Source: Saccharospirillum impatiens DSM 12546 (lineage in GTDB: Bacteria; Pseudomonadota; Gammaproteobacteria; Pseudomonadales; Natronospirillaceae). Taken from it: a stretch of 64,000 bases of DNA. The DNA lies in NCBI RefSeq assembly GCF_000423605.1, contig NZ_AUIH01000002.1, positions 124,001 through 188,000 on the forward strand. Reading direction: 5' to 3'. The translations under genes and the position numbers were made by a program. Positions 19,245 through 28,827 of the stretch are shown here, one piece after another. The notes under the pieces are model-generated. The model did no database searches. It saw only the letters and a list, made by a program, of their open reading frames with translations, and was not told the origin of the DNA. Within the stretch, counting starts at the first letter, position 1. The number at the start of each line of letters is the position of its first letter.

Positions 19245-19597
19245 TGGTGTGGCGACCGGTTAAAGGCGCAGATGCTGAAGACCAGGCCCACAACTGGTGC
19301 CAGCAGCAGGGCTGGACCGTTCTGGCGCGAAATTTTCAGGTAAAAGTCGGCGAGATCGACCTGATCTGCCGTGATGGCGATACGCTGGTGTTTGTGGAAG
19401 TGCGGCAACGCCGCAATGAACGATATGGCTCGGCCAGCGCCAGCATAACGCCTGCAAAACAGAAAAAACTGATTCGTGCGGCGCAATGGTATTTGCAGTC
19501 ACACCCGGCGCAGGCCCGCTGCACCGCGCGTTTTGACGTGCTGGCACTCGATAGAAACAACACCATCCACTGGATAAAAGGAGCCTTTGCGGCCTGA
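19244..19597 (+). CDS. yraN: UPF0102 (YraN) endonuclease-like protein
   Basis: 117 aa with the UPF0102 core: GWTVLARNFQVKVGEIDLIC followed by FVEVRQRR, a restriction-endonuclease-like arrangement of acidic residues (E, D, ExK-like). The cellular role is not settled in the family. ATG 19244 overlaps the lpoA stop (TGATG) and gives the normal family length. The frame upstream of it only shadows lpoA. The last base of its TGA is the first base of the diaA ATG. Confidence 0.92.
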   Translation: MVWRPVKGADAEDQAHNWCQQQGWTVLARNFQVKVGEIDLICRDGDTLVFVEVRQRRNERYGSASASITPAKQKKLIRAAQWYLQSHPAQARCTARFDVLALDRNNTIHWIKGAFAA

Positions 19598-20193
19598 TGA
19601 CCGAGCCCAACGACATTCTCTACGAGCACATCGGCCAAAGCCTTGAGTCCTTTCAGTGGGTGGCCGAACAGCTCGACGAACTGCTGCATCACGGCGCCGA
19701 CTTGCTGACCGAAGCGTTGCTCAATGACGGAAAAATTCTGGTCTGTGGGATGGGCAGTTCTGCCGCACTCGGCCAGGGTTTCGCCACCGGTATGCTCAGT
19801 AAGTTCGACCGGGAACGTCCGGGTTTACCCGTCCTTGCCCTGTCTGGCGACGGCTCGCTGATGAGTGGTATCAGCTACGACACCAACCCCAATGACATTT
19901 TTGCCCGACAGGTCCGCACTCTGGCTCATGAGCAAGACGTTTTGCTGGCGATCTCAGCGTCCGGCAAGGCACCTGCGGTGATCAAGGCTGTACAGGCCGC
20001 TCATGATATGGGTTTGTGCGTTGTCGCGCTTACCGGGCCCGACGGTGGTGACATCGCTACGCTGTTGGAAGAGAATGACGTTGAACTCAGTGTTTCCGGC
20101 GCCACTAATACCAGTCTGCAGTTGACCCATCATTTGATTCTAAATTGCCTGGGTGCACTGATTGAACATCAATTATTTGGAGGCGAGCTCTGA
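19597..20193 (+). CDS. diaA: DnaA initiator-associating SIS protein DiaA
   Basis: SIS-domain protein of the phosphoheptose-isomerase-like type. The E. coli homologue at this locus binds DnaA and times replication initiation. 198 aa, with CGMGSSAALGQGFATGML, LALSGDGSLM and ISASGKAPAVIKAVQAA as SIS sugar-phosphate loop motifs. Coupled by 1 nt to yraN. The position between yraN and dolP favours DiaA over GmhA, though sequence alone cannot exclude isomerase activity. Confidence 0.88.
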   Translation: MTEPNDILYEHIGQSLESFQWVAEQLDELLHHGADLLTEALLNDGKILVCGMGSSAALGQGFATGMLSKFDRERPGLPVLALSGDGSLMSGISYDTNPNDIFARQVRTLAHEQDVLLAISASGKAPAVIKAVQAAHDMGLCVVALTGPDGGDIATLLEENDVELSVSGATNTSLQLTHHLILNCLGALIEHQLFGGEL

Positions 20194-20194
20194 C

Positions 20195-20764
20195 ATGAAA
20201 CTCCCAGTCCTGATTATTTTGTCCGGCTGTCTGGCCCTCAGTGGGTGTGCAAGCCTTCTGGGCAGCGCTACCGACGAGCCCATCGTTCCCGATACCGAAG
20301 GTCGCAGTATGGGCCAGGTCATTGACGACAACAGCCTCGAGACACGCCTTGCTGTCAATCTCGACAAAGCTGACGAACGCTACAGTCAGAGCCGAATCGG
20401 CATCCATGCCAATAATGGACTGGTGTTATACGTCGGACAGGTGCCCAGTACTGAGTTGATTGCACTTGCGACCCGCATTGCCCGCAACGACCCTCAGGTC
20501 GAGGCTGTACACAACCATCTGTCGGCCAAAGCACCCATTTCAGCCGGCGTTCGTACCAACGATTCATGGCTCGAGGTCAAGGTCAAATCCAGAATGTTCA
20601 CCACCGACGATTTTTCCTCCTCTAACGTGAATATTGTGGTGGAGGAAGGCGTTGTGTACCTGCTCGGACGAGTTACGCGGGATACTGCACAACAAGCCGT
20701 GACCATTGCCTCGGAAGTGTCAGGCGTTCAAAAAGTCGTCACTGTCTTTACTCCGGCGGACTGA
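20195..20764 (+). CDS. dolP: Outer-membrane lipoprotein with two BON domains (DolP/YraP)
   Basis: 189 aa lipoprotein supporting outer-membrane integrity in E. coli. The signal peptide ends with LSGC. Two BON domains follow: DNSLETRLAVNLDK... through VEAVHNHL, and NDSWLEVKVKSRMFT... through VQKVVTVFT. ATG 20195 lies 11 nt after GGAGG and 1 nt after the diaA stop. An earlier in-frame ATG at 20162 would put a hydrophilic tail before the signal peptide and is rejected. Confidence 0.94.
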   Translation: MKLPVLIILSGCLALSGCASLLGSATDEPIVPDTEGRSMGQVIDDNSLETRLAVNLDKADERYSQSRIGIHANNGLVLYVGQVPSTELIALATRIARNDPQVEAVHNHLSAKAPISAGVRTNDSWLEVKVKSRMFTTDDFSSSNVNIVVEEGVVYLLGRVTRDTAQQAVTIASEVSGVQKVVTVFTPAD

Positions 20765-20872
20765 CATCTGGTTGCATCGGAATAATTTGGTTCACACGCA
20801 GACAAGCACGGTATCTGCGACTAGGCTTTGGGCAACAGCAGCCGAATAAATCGACCCTGCGAGGTAATGGCC

Positions 20873-21772
20873 ATGTTTAAACACAAACACATCATTGTTT
20901 TAATTGACCCGGCCGAAGACAGCGCCCTGGCAGTCAGTAAAGCCAGCCGACTGGCACGTCTTGATGATGCGCACCTCACGTTATTCGCATGCGGCTACAA
21001 TGCCAGCCTGGCTTCCAACCACCCGCTCAACCCCGAAACCTCCGAAAAAGCCCAGAAAGCTTACATGCATCGTATGATGGAGGGGCTTGAAACGATCGCC
21101 GACATCGCCCGCAACGAAGCCGTTGAAGTGTCTTTGGAAGGCGTTTGGGACAAACACGCTGGCACCGCCTTACTGAATTACCTGTCCGAGCACCCGACCG
21201 ACATGGTGGTCAAAGCCACCCACCATCAAAACGTGATTCAGCGAACTTTTTTTAGCCAGACCGACTGGGAACTGATTCGTCATTGCCCGGTACCGCTGTT
21301 GCTAACCAAATCGAACGCCTGGGGTGATCCGGTGCGACTAACGGCAGCCGTGGACCCGGTGCAGGCCAACGACAAACCCGACACTCTGGATGAACACATT
21401 GTCCGTTGGGGCAAAGACTTTGGCACTCATCTCAACGGGCGACTGGAACTGTTGCACGTGTATGACCCAACCCCACTGCTCATTTACCTCGACCAACCAA
21501 CCATCGACAGCGCCGACATCAGCGAGGAAATTCGCGAGCAGCACGAGCAAGCATTGCATCAACTGGCAAACCAGCACCAGATCGACAAGGCCAACACGGT
21601 TCTGGAAACCGGCTCAACATTAACCGTTATCCCCGACTATTTGCACCAGGCCAATGTCGACATGGTCATTATGGGGGCGGTGGCACGCAGCGGGCTGGAA
21701 CGATGGCTACTGGGCCATACCGCCGAGAAAATTCTCGACCGGATTACCGTCGACATTCTGATCGTCAAATAA
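20873..21772 (+). CDS. uspE: Tandem-domain universal stress protein (UspE-like)
   Basis: Cytoplasmic stress protein with two Usp domains. 299 aa (E. coli UspE about 316). Domain 1 (about 1-140) starts HIIVLIDPAEDSALAVSKA. Domain 2 (about 150-299) ends with MGAVARSGLERWLLGHTAEK, the family nucleotide-binding-type loop, and DILIVK. ATG 20873 has GAGG 8 nt upstream; ATG 20867 is too close to it. The gene stands alone between dolP and aroA. Confidence 0.88.
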   Translation: MFKHKHIIVLIDPAEDSALAVSKASRLARLDDAHLTLFACGYNASLASNHPLNPETSEKAQKAYMHRMMEGLETIADIARNEAVEVSLEGVWDKHAGTALLNYLSEHPTDMVVKATHHQNVIQRTFFSQTDWELIRHCPVPLLLTKSNAWGDPVRLTAAVDPVQANDKPDTLDEHIVRWGKDFGTHLNGRLELLHVYDPTPLLIYLDQPTIDSADISEEIREQHEQALHQLANQHQIDKANTVLETGSTLTVIPDYLHQANVDMVIMGAVARSGLERWLLGHTAEKILDRITVDILIVK

Positions 21773-21895
21773 GCTCAGGGTAGAACCGCCACTCACTATT
21801 ATTTGCAACACACTCTTTCAAGGCGTTGCGCTGGATGCAAGACCCCCTGTGCTGGCGTACAATGGCCGCCCGATTTCTACAGCGTACGGATGGCT

Positions 21896-23182
21896 ATGCA
21901 AACTCTGACCCTCCCCAGACTGCGACAGGCGCGCGGCACCGTTCAAATTCCCGGCTCCAAAAGCCTGTCCAATCGAATCCTGCTGCTTTCGGCCCTGTGC
22001 AAGGGCACTACCCGGGTCAGCAACCTGCTGGTCAGCGACGACATCCGGTATATGCTCGACGCCCTCTATGAACTGGGCATTCCCTACTACCTCAGCGACG
22101 ATGGCACCGAGTGCCGCGTTGTCGGTCAGGCGGGTGAGCTGGCGCGTGGCCAGGCACTGACCCTCTTCCTGGGCAATGCCGGAACCGCGATGCGACCGCT
22201 GGCTGCGGCACTGTGTGTCGGCTCCGGTGAGTTCGAACTGACCGGCGAACCGCGTATGGCGGAGCGCCCTATTGGTGACCTGATTGACGCCCTGGCGCCG
22301 CTGGGAGCCCGGGTGACGTATCTCGGTCAACCGGGATTTCCACCCCTGCGCATTGAGTCACAGCCGCTGCACGGTGGTGTGGTCAGCATTGATGGCAGCA
22401 TCTCGAGCCAATTTCTCACCGCCTTGCTGATGACAGCCCCCTTGCTGACAGAAGACCTGACCATCAAGGTTGCAGGCGAGCTGGTGTCGAAGCCTTATAT
22501 CGATATAACGCTTAACGTCATGCAGCAGTTCGGCGTCAGTGTCACCAACGACAACTACCGCTCCTTCCACATCAGCGCCGATCAGTCTTATCTGAGTCCC
22601 GGCCGTATAATGGTTGAAGGCGATGCGTCCAGTGCCAGTTACTTCCTCGCAGCCGGCGCGATCGGTGGCGGACCCGTGCGGGTAGAAGGCACGGGTACCG
22701 CGTCGGTTCAGGGCGACGCCCGCTTCGCAGAAGTTCTCGAGCAGATGGGTGCCCGGGTAACCTGGAACGAACACTGGATCGAAGTCAGCCAGGACGGCCC
22801 TCTCAAGGCAGTCGATGTGGACCTGAATCACATCCCCGATGCTGCCATGACCATTGCCACCACCGCCCTGTTTGCCCGGGGCACCACGCGTATCCGCAAC
22901 ATCTACAACTGGCGGGTCAAGGAAACAGACCGGCTTGCCGCCATGGCCACCGAGTTACGCAAACTCGGCGCTAGCGTCGATGAAGGTGAGGATTACATCG
23001 CCATTACCCCGCCCGAGACACTGCAATCGGCGGCTATCGATACCTACAACGACCACCGTATCGCCATGTGCTTCTCTTTAGCGGCCTTCGGCGATGCCGA
23101 GATCACCATTAACGACCCGGGTTGCACGTCTAAAACCTTTCCCGACTATTTTGAGCGCTTTGCCAGCATCACCCATGACTGA
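21896..23182 (+). CDS. aroA: 3-phosphoshikimate 1-carboxyvinyltransferase (EPSP synthase)
   Basis: Condenses shikimate-3-phosphate with PEP in the chorismate pathway. 428 aa (E. coli 427) from ATG 21896, which aligns with the E. coli start. ATG 21890 is two codons upstream. Motifs: [31 protein letters not shown] (the GNAGTA PEP loop), [37 protein letters not shown] and [19 protein letters not shown]. The Gly in LGNAGTA is the usual class I residue. No strong ribosome binding site is seen. Confidence 0.97.
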   Translation: MQTLTLPRLRQARGTVQIPGSKSLSNRILLLSALCKGTTRVSNLLVSDDIRYMLDALYELGIPYYLSDDGTECRVVGQAGELARGQALTLFLGNAGTAMRPLAAALCVGSGEFELTGEPRMAERPIGDLIDALAPLGARVTYLGQPGFPPLRIESQPLHGGVVSIDGSISSQFLTALLMTAPLLTEDLTIKVAGELVSKPYIDITLNVMQQFGVSVTNDNYRSFHISADQSYLSPGRIMVEGDASSASYFLAAGAIGGGPVRVEGTGTASVQGDARFAEVLEQMGARVTWNEHWIEVSQDGPLKAVDVDLNHIPDAAMTIATTALFARGTTRIRNIYNWRVKETDRLAAMATELRKLGASVDEGEDYIAITPPETLQSAAIDTYNDHRIAMCFSLAAFGDAEITINDPGCTSKTFPDYFERFASITHD

Positions 23183-23203
23183 GCACTTGCGACCATGGTA
23201 AGG

Positions 23204-23232
23204 CTGCAAAGCCGCGCGTCAGTCCCTATAAT
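23204..23232 (+). promoter_or_regulatory. Candidate ppa promoter
   Basis: A perfect TATAAT (23227-23232) lies 74 bp before the ppa start. The hexamer 17 bp upstream, CTGCAA (23204-23209), is a poor -35. Seen in sequence; function is inferred. Confidence 0.5.
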
Positions 23233-23305
23233 GGCGCCCACACATTGATAACACTGGCTGCCTGAGCCCGGGCGGCCCCACTTTATGAACCAGGAGGCCC
23301 GCTTC

Positions 23306-23836
23306 ATGAGCTACAACCAGATCCCGGCCGGGAAAGACCTGCCCAATGACGTTTATGTCGCTATTGAAATACCGGCCAACAGCAGCCCGATCAAGTACGA
23401 AATCGACAAGGATTTCGATGCCCTGATGGTCGATCGCTTCATGGCCACACCCATGTTCTACCCCGCCAACTACGGCTATATCCCCCACACCTTAGCCGAC
23501 GATGGCGATGCCGTAGACGTATTGGTTGTAACCCCTTATCCGGTTGTGCCGGGCAGTGTTATTCGTGCGCGTCCGGTCGGTGTACTGGAAATGACCGACG
23601 AAGCCGGATCCGATGCCAAAGTCGTTGCGGTCCCGCATAGCAAACTCAGTGCGCTGTACGATGACGTTAAGGAAGTAACTGACCTGCCCGCCCTGTTGCT
23701 GGAACAGATCAAACACTTTTTCGAGAACTACAAGGATCTGGAGAAAGGCAAGTGGGTAAAAGTGGAAGGATGGGCCGATGCCGCCCGTGCCAAAGAGATT
23801 ATTGTTGAAGCCGCTAACGCTTACGACAAGCAATAA
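23306..23836 (+). CDS. ppa: Inorganic pyrophosphatase
   Basis: Soluble family I pyrophosphatase that pulls biosynthetic reactions forward by hydrolysing PPi. 176 aa, identical in length to E. coli Ppa. Active-site segments seen: [40 protein letters not shown] (the DxDxxD metal motif) and [22 protein letters not shown] 23306 has AGGAGG 8 nt upstream; the earlier ATG 23285 precedes that site and is rejected. Confidence 0.98.
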   Translation: MSYNQIPAGKDLPNDVYVAIEIPANSSPIKYEIDKDFDALMVDRFMATPMFYPANYGYIPHTLADDGDAVDVLVVTPYPVVPGSVIRARPVGVLEMTDEAGSDAKVVAVPHSKLSALYDDVKEVTDLPALLLEQIKHFFENYKDLEKGKWVKVEGWADAARAKEIIVEAANAYDKQ

Positions 23837-23858
23837 GCCAACGGGTTTATTGCGACAT

Positions 23859-23891
23859 AAAAAAAGCCGGGATCATGGTCCCGGCTTTTTT
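23859..23891. terminator. Bidirectional rho-independent terminator
   Basis: GCCGGGA, a 6-nt loop and TCCCGGC form a 7-bp stem flanked by an A-run on the left and six T on the right. It can therefore serve ppa (plus) and the DUF2333 gene (minus), which converge here. Confidence 0.9.
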
Positions 23892-23907
23892 ATTTATCCA
23901 ACCAATC

Positions 23908-24960
23908 TTAGCCGCTGGCCATCAACTCTCGCAGATCTGCCAGGGCCGCATTGGCCCGAGAGATGTAATTGGCCATCACCAGGGAATGATTGGCCAGAAC
24001 ACCAAAGCCACTACCATTTAGGACCATTGGAGAAAAAACCATTCTCTGGGTGCCTTCCAACTCCCGGATAACCTGCTGCAAACTGACCCGTGCGTTCTTG
24101 TTATCCAGAATGGAGCCAAAGTCAGCTTCCACCGCTTTGAGTATATGCAACAGTGCCCAGGCTGAACCCCGCGCCTCGTAAAAGACGTTATCCACCTCCA
24201 GCCGGGGCGTTTTAACCACTTTATCTTCGTTATTGATCAACTGTTCCGACGCTTGCGGATTAAGCATCTCGTTGGAACTGACACTGCGCTGCCCTACCGA
24301 TGAACTCAGTCGCTGCGACAAAGAGCCCAGACGCGTCTCAACATCTTCCAGCCAGCGATTCAGGTTATCCGCTCGCGCGTAAAACTGGGCCCGGGTGTTT
24401 TCAGGGTCAGACAAACGTTGCATATAGGCATCAATAAAATTGAGCCCACGCCGGTATTCACTTTCGGTCGATGGCAGCATCCAACTGTTGTGATCAAAGT
24501 GAAACAGCGGCTCTGCCCTTGCCAGATCGGGGTCTTCGGTAGACTGAGACTGAGAGCGACTCATATCCCGGCGCATGGCCCGGCTGAGATCCCTGACCTG
24601 AATGATCACGCCAAACTCCCAGCTCGGCATATTATCAAGCCAGAGTGAAGGCGGCGTGACATCATTGGACAAATAACCACCAGGCTTTTCCAGCAACACA
24701 GTCATCAGCTCTCTGAGTGTATAAGTGGTTGTGTACCCCACTACCAGCTCATGGTTGTTCTCGCTGGCATGGCGCTCGGCCAGAGCCACCACATCCTGCT
24801 CACCAGGCTCATTGCTCCAGTACCAGCCCAGCAGAACCAGCGCCAGAAAAACTACCAGCACCAACAGCCCCAGCCAGCGGCTTGAACGACCGGTCAGCCG
24901 AAAGCGGTGAAATACCCGACCTACCCCTGCTGTAAAGCGCGACCATCGTTCACGAATCAT
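23908..24960 (-). CDS. DUF2333 family membrane protein
   Basis: 350 aa protein of unknown function. A basic cytoplasmic N-terminus (about 1-28) is followed by one hydrophobic segment (WLGLLVLVVFLALVLLGWYW, about 29-48) and a large, mostly helical periplasmic part. The segment TTYTLRELMTVLLEKPGGYLSNDV and the stretch DNMPSWEFGVIIQVRDLSRAMRRDMSRSQ, quoted only in part here by landmarks, match what I know of DUF2333. It stands alone, convergent with ppa. ATG 24960 has no strong ribosome binding site. Confidence 0.82.
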   Translation of the reverse strand: MIRERWSRFTAGVGRVFHRFRLTGRSSRWLGLLVLVVFLALVLLGWYWSNEPGEQDVVALAERHASENNHELVVGYTTTYTLRELMTVLLEKPGGYLSNDVTPPSLWLDNMPSWEFGVIIQVRDLSRAMRRDMSRSQSQSTEDPDLARAEPLFHFDHNSWMLPSTESEYRRGLNFIDAYMQRLSDPENTRAQFYARADNLNRWLEDVETRLGSLSQRLSSSVGQRSVSSNEMLNPQASEQLINNEDKVVKTPRLEVDNVFYEARGSAWALLHILKAVEADFGSILDNKNARVSLQQVIRELEGTQRMVFSPMVLNGSGFGVLANHSLVMANYISRANAALADLRELMASG

Positions 24961-25312
24961 ATGTCTGAACTCCCTGCCTGTTCTGCATTTTACGAGATGA
25001 AATCTGAAACTATGGCAACCAGCTTAGTCATCCGCTCACCCGAAACCAAGGGATGAAGGTCACAAATGCAATTAACTGCCGGAGGCACAATATCCGGGTC
25101 TGGCCTGACAGCGCCTGAAATGCACGAAAAGCATGGAAAGCCCGGCGTTTAATGATGTAAATTCACAACTAAAATTCGTCGATTCAGTTGTTCGACGAAT
25201 TTAACAGCACTATCGTCTATATTTCCGGTCAGGTTCCCGGACATTGGTCGATTCACCTTCTACACTCTACATCCTGACCAACGGCAAGGATATAAAGGAC
25301 ACAGACGTACTC
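24961..25312. other. Intergenic region upstream of DUF2333 gene and aroQ
   Basis: 352 bp between divergent starts. It holds the 11-bp inverted repeat at 25172-25202 and a TATATT hexamer (25218-25223) downstream of it as a possible -10. No gene is seen. Confidence 0.6.
25172..25202. promoter_or_regulatory. Perfect 11-bp inverted repeat in the aroQ-accBC leader region
   Basis: AAATTCGTCGA (25172-25182) and TCGACGAATTT (25192-25202) are perfect reverse complements around a 9-nt centre. It lies 110 bp before aroQ and has no T-run, so an operator is more likely than a terminator. The binding protein is unknown. Confidence 0.6.
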
Positions 25313-25753
25313 ATGGCGCAACTACTGCTGCTCAATGGCCCCAACCTCAACTTACTGGGCACCCGAGAGCCCGAGGTTTACGGACACACGACCCTCAAAG
25401 ATATAGAACAGTCGCTGTCGCGTGCTGCCACCGACCTCGGCCACAGCCTGGCGTGCGCACAAAGCAATCATGAAGGGATCCTCATCGACCGGATTCATCA
25501 GGCTCGCGAAGAAGGGATCAACTTTATACTGATCAACCCCGGAGCCTTCACTCATACCAGTGTTGCCCTGCGCGATGCACTGGCCGGTGTTGCCATCCCC
25601 TATATCGAACTGCACCTGTCCAACGTGCACGCTCGCGAACCATTCAGACATCATTCGTATCTGTCCGACCAGGCGGTCGGCGTGATATGTGGATTTGGAG
25701 CGCAAAGCTACGAACTTGCTTTGCACGCCGCTCACCGTCAGTTAACGCACTAA
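25313..25753 (+). CDS. aroQ: 3-dehydroquinate dehydratase, type II
   Basis: Dodecameric class II enzyme that dehydrates 3-dehydroquinate in the shikimate pathway. 146 aa. The N-terminus [20 protein letters not shown] contains the catalytic Tyr loop, followed by [51 protein letters not shown] (His/Arg active site) and [14 protein letters not shown] 25313 gives the family length; the frame is open further upstream from a TTG. It begins the aroQ-accB-accC group. Confidence 0.97.
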   Translation: MAQLLLLNGPNLNLLGTREPEVYGHTTLKDIEQSLSRAATDLGHSLACAQSNHEGILIDRIHQAREEGINFILINPGAFTHTSVALRDALAGVAIPYIELHLSNVHAREPFRHHSYLSDQAVGVICGFGAQSYELALHAAHRQLTH

Positions 25754-25769
25754 ATTTAAGGAACCCGTC

Positions 25770-26225
25770 ATGGACATTCGCAAGGTCAAGAAGTTGATCG
25801 AACTGCTGGAAGAATCCGGCATTGATGAGATTGAAATCACCGAAGGTGAAGAGGCCATTCGCATTAGCCGCACCTCACACAGCCTTCCACCGCAACCGAT
25901 GCACTACGCTGCGGCACCCGCACAGATGGCAGCACCTGCCCCCGCAGCCGCGCCTGCGGCCAGCGAACCGAGTGCACCGCCAGAACCCACGGGTCATTCG
26001 GTCCGCTCGCCTATGGTAGGCACCTTCTATCGCGCACCGTCGCCAACCAGCCCGAACTTTGTGGAAGTCGGCCAGCAGGTGAAGGAAGGTGATACCATTT
26101 GCATCGTCGAAGCAATGAAGATGATGAACCAGATCGAAGCAGACAAGAGCGGCACCGTAGAAGCGATATTGATGGAAAACGGTCAGCCGGTCGAATTCGA
26201 CCAACCCCTGGTCACCATTAGCTAA
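25770..26225 (+). CDS. accB: Biotin carboxyl carrier protein of acetyl-CoA carboxylase
   Basis: Carries the biotin that shuttles CO2 in the first step of fatty-acid synthesis. 151 aa: an N-terminal helix segment, an Ala/Pro-rich linker (about 45-75) and the biotinyl domain with EAMKMMN, biotinylated at Lys 117. AAGGA lies 7 nt before ATG 25770. It is 16 nt after aroQ and 11 nt before accC. Confidence 0.98.
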   Translation: MDIRKVKKLIELLEESGIDEIEITEGEEAIRISRTSHSLPPQPMHYAAAPAQMAAPAPAAAPAASEPSAPPEPTGHSVRSPMVGTFYRAPSPTSPNFVEVGQQVKEGDTICIVEAMKMMNQIEADKSGTVEAILMENGQPVEFDQPLVTIS

Positions 26226-26236
26226 CGAGGCCTGTC

Positions 26237-27583
26237 ATGCTTAAGAAAGTCCTGATTGCTAACCGCGGTGAGATTGCCTTGCGCATCCTGCGGGCCTGCA
26301 AAGAGCTGGGCATTCAGACGGTGGCAGTGCACTCTGTCGTCGACCGAGAGTTGAAGCACGTAAAACTCGCCGACGAGTCGGTGTGCATTGGCCCCAATGC
26401 GTCTTCTGCCAGCTACCTGAACATACCGGCCCTGATTGCCGCCGCCGAAGTCACTGATGCCGATGGCATCCACCCCGGATACGGATTTCTGGCCGAGCGG
26501 GCTGATTTCTGCGAGCAAGTAGAGAAATCCGGGTTTACCTTCATTGGCCCGTCATCAAGCGTCATTCGGCTGATGGGTGACAAGGTATCCGCCATTGAAG
26601 CCATGAAAAAAGCCGGAGTCCCGACAGTGCCGGGCTCCGATGGTCCGCTGACAGACAACCCCGAAAAATGCCTGGCCATGGGACAACACGTTGGCTATCC
26701 GGTGATCATCAAAGCAGCAGCCGGTGGCGGCGGCCGGGGCATGCGTGTTGTGCACAACGAAAAAGACCTGCTGAACGCCATTCAGGTCACCCAGAACGAA
26801 GCGGCAGCAGCCTTCGGTGACGGCACTGTCTACATGGAAAAATTCCTGCAGAATCCGCGTCATGTCGAGATTCAGGTATTGGCCGATACCCACGGCAATG
26901 CCATTCACCTCGGCGATCGTGACTGCTCGCTGCAGCGTCGTCATCAAAAGGTGATGGAAGAAGCTCCGGCCCCGCACATTGACCCGGAAGCACGCGCCAG
27001 AGTGCAAAAAGCCTGTGTGGACGCCTGCATCGGAATCGGCTACCGGGGCGCGGGCACCTTCGAGTTTCTCTATGAAGACGGCAACTTCTACTTCATTGAA
27101 ATGAATACCCGCGTTCAAGTCGAACACCCTGTCACCGAAATGGTTACTGGCGTGGACATCATCAAGGAACAGTTGCGCATTGCCTCCGGTGAGCCGCTGT
27201 CCTATCGTCAGGATGAGATTCACATCAAGGGTCACGCCTTCGAATGCCGGATCAATGCCGAAGATCCACGCACCTTCATACCCAGTCCGGGTAAGATCAC
27301 CCAGTTTCACCCACCCGGTGGCCTGGGCGTGCGCTGGGATTCGCACATTTATTCCGGCTATACCATTCCGCCGTTTTACGACTCTATGATCGGCAAACTG
27401 ATCACTCTGGCTGACGATCGCCCCCAGGCACTGGCGCGGATGAAATCGGCACTGGATGAACTGGTCATCACGGGCATCAAGACAAATACGCCACTGCAGA
27501 TGGATCTGGTGCGTGACCCCGGTTTTGAGCGTGGTGGTGTCAATATCCACTACCTTGAGCACAAGCTGGCCGACGAACAGTAA
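26237..27583 (+). CDS. accC: Biotin carboxylase subunit of acetyl-CoA carboxylase
   Basis: ATP-grasp enzyme that carboxylates biotin on AccB. 448 aa (E. coli 449). Seen in order: [46 protein letters not shown] (ATP loop), [37 protein letters not shown], and [20 protein letters not shown] (active-site Arg/Glu). GAGG 6 nt upstream supports ATG 26237. It ends at a strong terminator. Confidence 0.98.
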   Translation: MLKKVLIANRGEIALRILRACKELGIQTVAVHSVVDRELKHVKLADESVCIGPNASSASYLNIPALIAAAEVTDADGIHPGYGFLAERADFCEQVEKSGFTFIGPSSSVIRLMGDKVSAIEAMKKAGVPTVPGSDGPLTDNPEKCLAMGQHVGYPVIIKAAAGGGGRGMRVVHNEKDLLNAIQVTQNEAAAAFGDGTVYMEKFLQNPRHVEIQVLADTHGNAIHLGDRDCSLQRRHQKVMEEAPAPHIDPEARARVQKACVDACIGIGYRGAGTFEFLYEDGNFYFIEMNTRVQVEHPVTEMVTGVDIIKEQLRIASGEPLSYRQDEIHIKGHAFECRINAEDPRTFIPSPGKITQFHPPGGLGVRWDSHIYSGYTIPPFYDSMIGKLITLADDRPQALARMKSALDELVITGIKTNTPLQMDLVRDPGFERGGVNIHYLEHKLADEQ

Positions 27584-27620
27584 GCGATCACCCGGCCTCT
27601 TTTGCCGGATCAATTACTGC

Positions 27621-27647
27621 AAAAAGCCGGGTACAACCCGGCTTTTT
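27621..27647 (+). terminator. Rho-independent terminator after accC
   Basis: GCCGGGT-ACA-ACCCGGC: a 7-bp stem with a 3-nt loop, an A-run before and five T after, 38 bp after the accC stop. It closes aroQ-accB-accC. Confidence 0.9.
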
Positions 27648-27761
27648 ATCGTTTGCCTGGTGCCTCAGCTATCCCACAGTGAGACGGGCCACGCTGAACC
27701 GGCAGGCACTCTGGTGTACACTGCTTAACTCAATATCGCCCCAACCCATACAGGATTTGTA

Positions 27762-28655
27762 ATGCCCTGGTTGCACATCAAGATTCCCACGCTGCCCGAA
27801 CACACCGACGCCCTGGAAGATGCCCTTTTGCTGGCTGGTTGCCAGGCCGTCACCCTGGTCGACACAGAAGACCAGCCAGTCTTTGAGCCCATCCGCGGCA
27901 CCACACCTTTGTGGCAGCACACGACGATACAGGGCCTGTTCGATCATGAGCTGGATGAAAATGAACTGACGCAACGCCTGCAAGACGCCATGCACGCGCT
28001 GAACATAGAATCTCAGGGCCCCATCGTCACCGAGATTCTGGAAGACAAAGACTGGGAACGCAGCTGGATGGACAACTTCAAGCCCATTGCCTGTGGTGAC
28101 CGGCTTTGGATCTGCCCCTCCTGGCTGGAGCCGCCCGATCCGACGGCCATTAACCTGAGACTCGATCCCGGTCTTGCCTTCGGTACGGGCACTCACCCCA
28201 CTACCTTTCTGTGCCTGACCTGGCTCGACCAGGCCATTAAAACGGGCGATACAGTACTGGATTACGGGTGTGGTTCCGGCATTCTCGGCCTGGCCGCCCT
28301 ACTGCTGGGCGCCGAACGCATGGACGGGCTCGACATCGACCCACAAGCGCTCGACGCGACCCGGGCCAATGCAGACAACAATGCCATCGACCCGGCTCGC
28401 TATCGGGTCATGCTCGATGATCAAGACCTCGACCCTCACTATGACCTGGTCGTCGCCAATATTCTGGCCGGCCCGCTCTGTGACCTGGCCGCATCGATTT
28501 GCACGCGCCTCAGACCCGGCGGCAATATAGCGTTGTCAGGAATACTGGAACACCAGGCGGAGACAGTACTCGCAGCCTATACCCCCTGGGTCGACTTTGA
28601 GCCACAGGCAAGCCATGATGGCTGGGTTCGATTGAATGGAAAGCGCCGTCAATAG
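27762..28655 (+). CDS. prmA: Ribosomal protein L11 methyltransferase
   Basis: Methylates ribosomal protein L11 at several amino groups. 297 aa. An N-terminal L11-recognition domain (about 1-55) is followed by EDKDWERSWMDNFKPI, LRLDPGLAFGTGTHPTT and the SAM motif VLDYGCGSGILGLAALLLGA. VVANILAGPLCDLAA (NIL catalytic-type motif) and LSGILEHQAETV complete it. AGGA precedes ATG 27762. It has its own transcription unit between the accC terminator and the zinc-ribbon gene. Confidence 0.97.
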   Translation: MPWLHIKIPTLPEHTDALEDALLLAGCQAVTLVDTEDQPVFEPIRGTTPLWQHTTIQGLFDHELDENELTQRLQDAMHALNIESQGPIVTEILEDKDWERSWMDNFKPIACGDRLWICPSWLEPPDPTAINLRLDPGLAFGTGTHPTTFLCLTWLDQAIKTGDTVLDYGCGSGILGLAALLLGAERMDGLDIDPQALDATRANADNNAIDPARYRVMLDDQDLDPHYDLVVANILAGPLCDLAASICTRLRPGGNIALSGILEHQAETVLAAYTPWVDFEPQASHDGWVRLNGKRRQ

Positions 28656-28827
28656 TGTGCCGAGCGCAGACCGGGTATGAGGTGTGCCATATTGTTATCT
28701 GACAGCACCTTTCTTACACTTACTGACCGTCTGGCCGACCAGACGGGTCAACAATACCCTGGGGTCACCTGAACCGTGGCCAAAACAGGACCCAATAGCG
28801 CATGGATGCCAGGAATCATAATTAGCA

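Noticed and set aside
21803-21895. Upstream extension of aroA and a longer start for ppa, kbl and dctM
   Set aside because: The added residues have no family similarity, and better-placed ribosome binding sites or stop-start overlaps support the shorter starts.
26555-27613. Long open frames antisense to accC (352 aa), gspE-like (394 aa) and murC (207 aa)
   Set aside because: They mirror strongly conserved genes in GC-rich DNA and show no domain signatures of their own.
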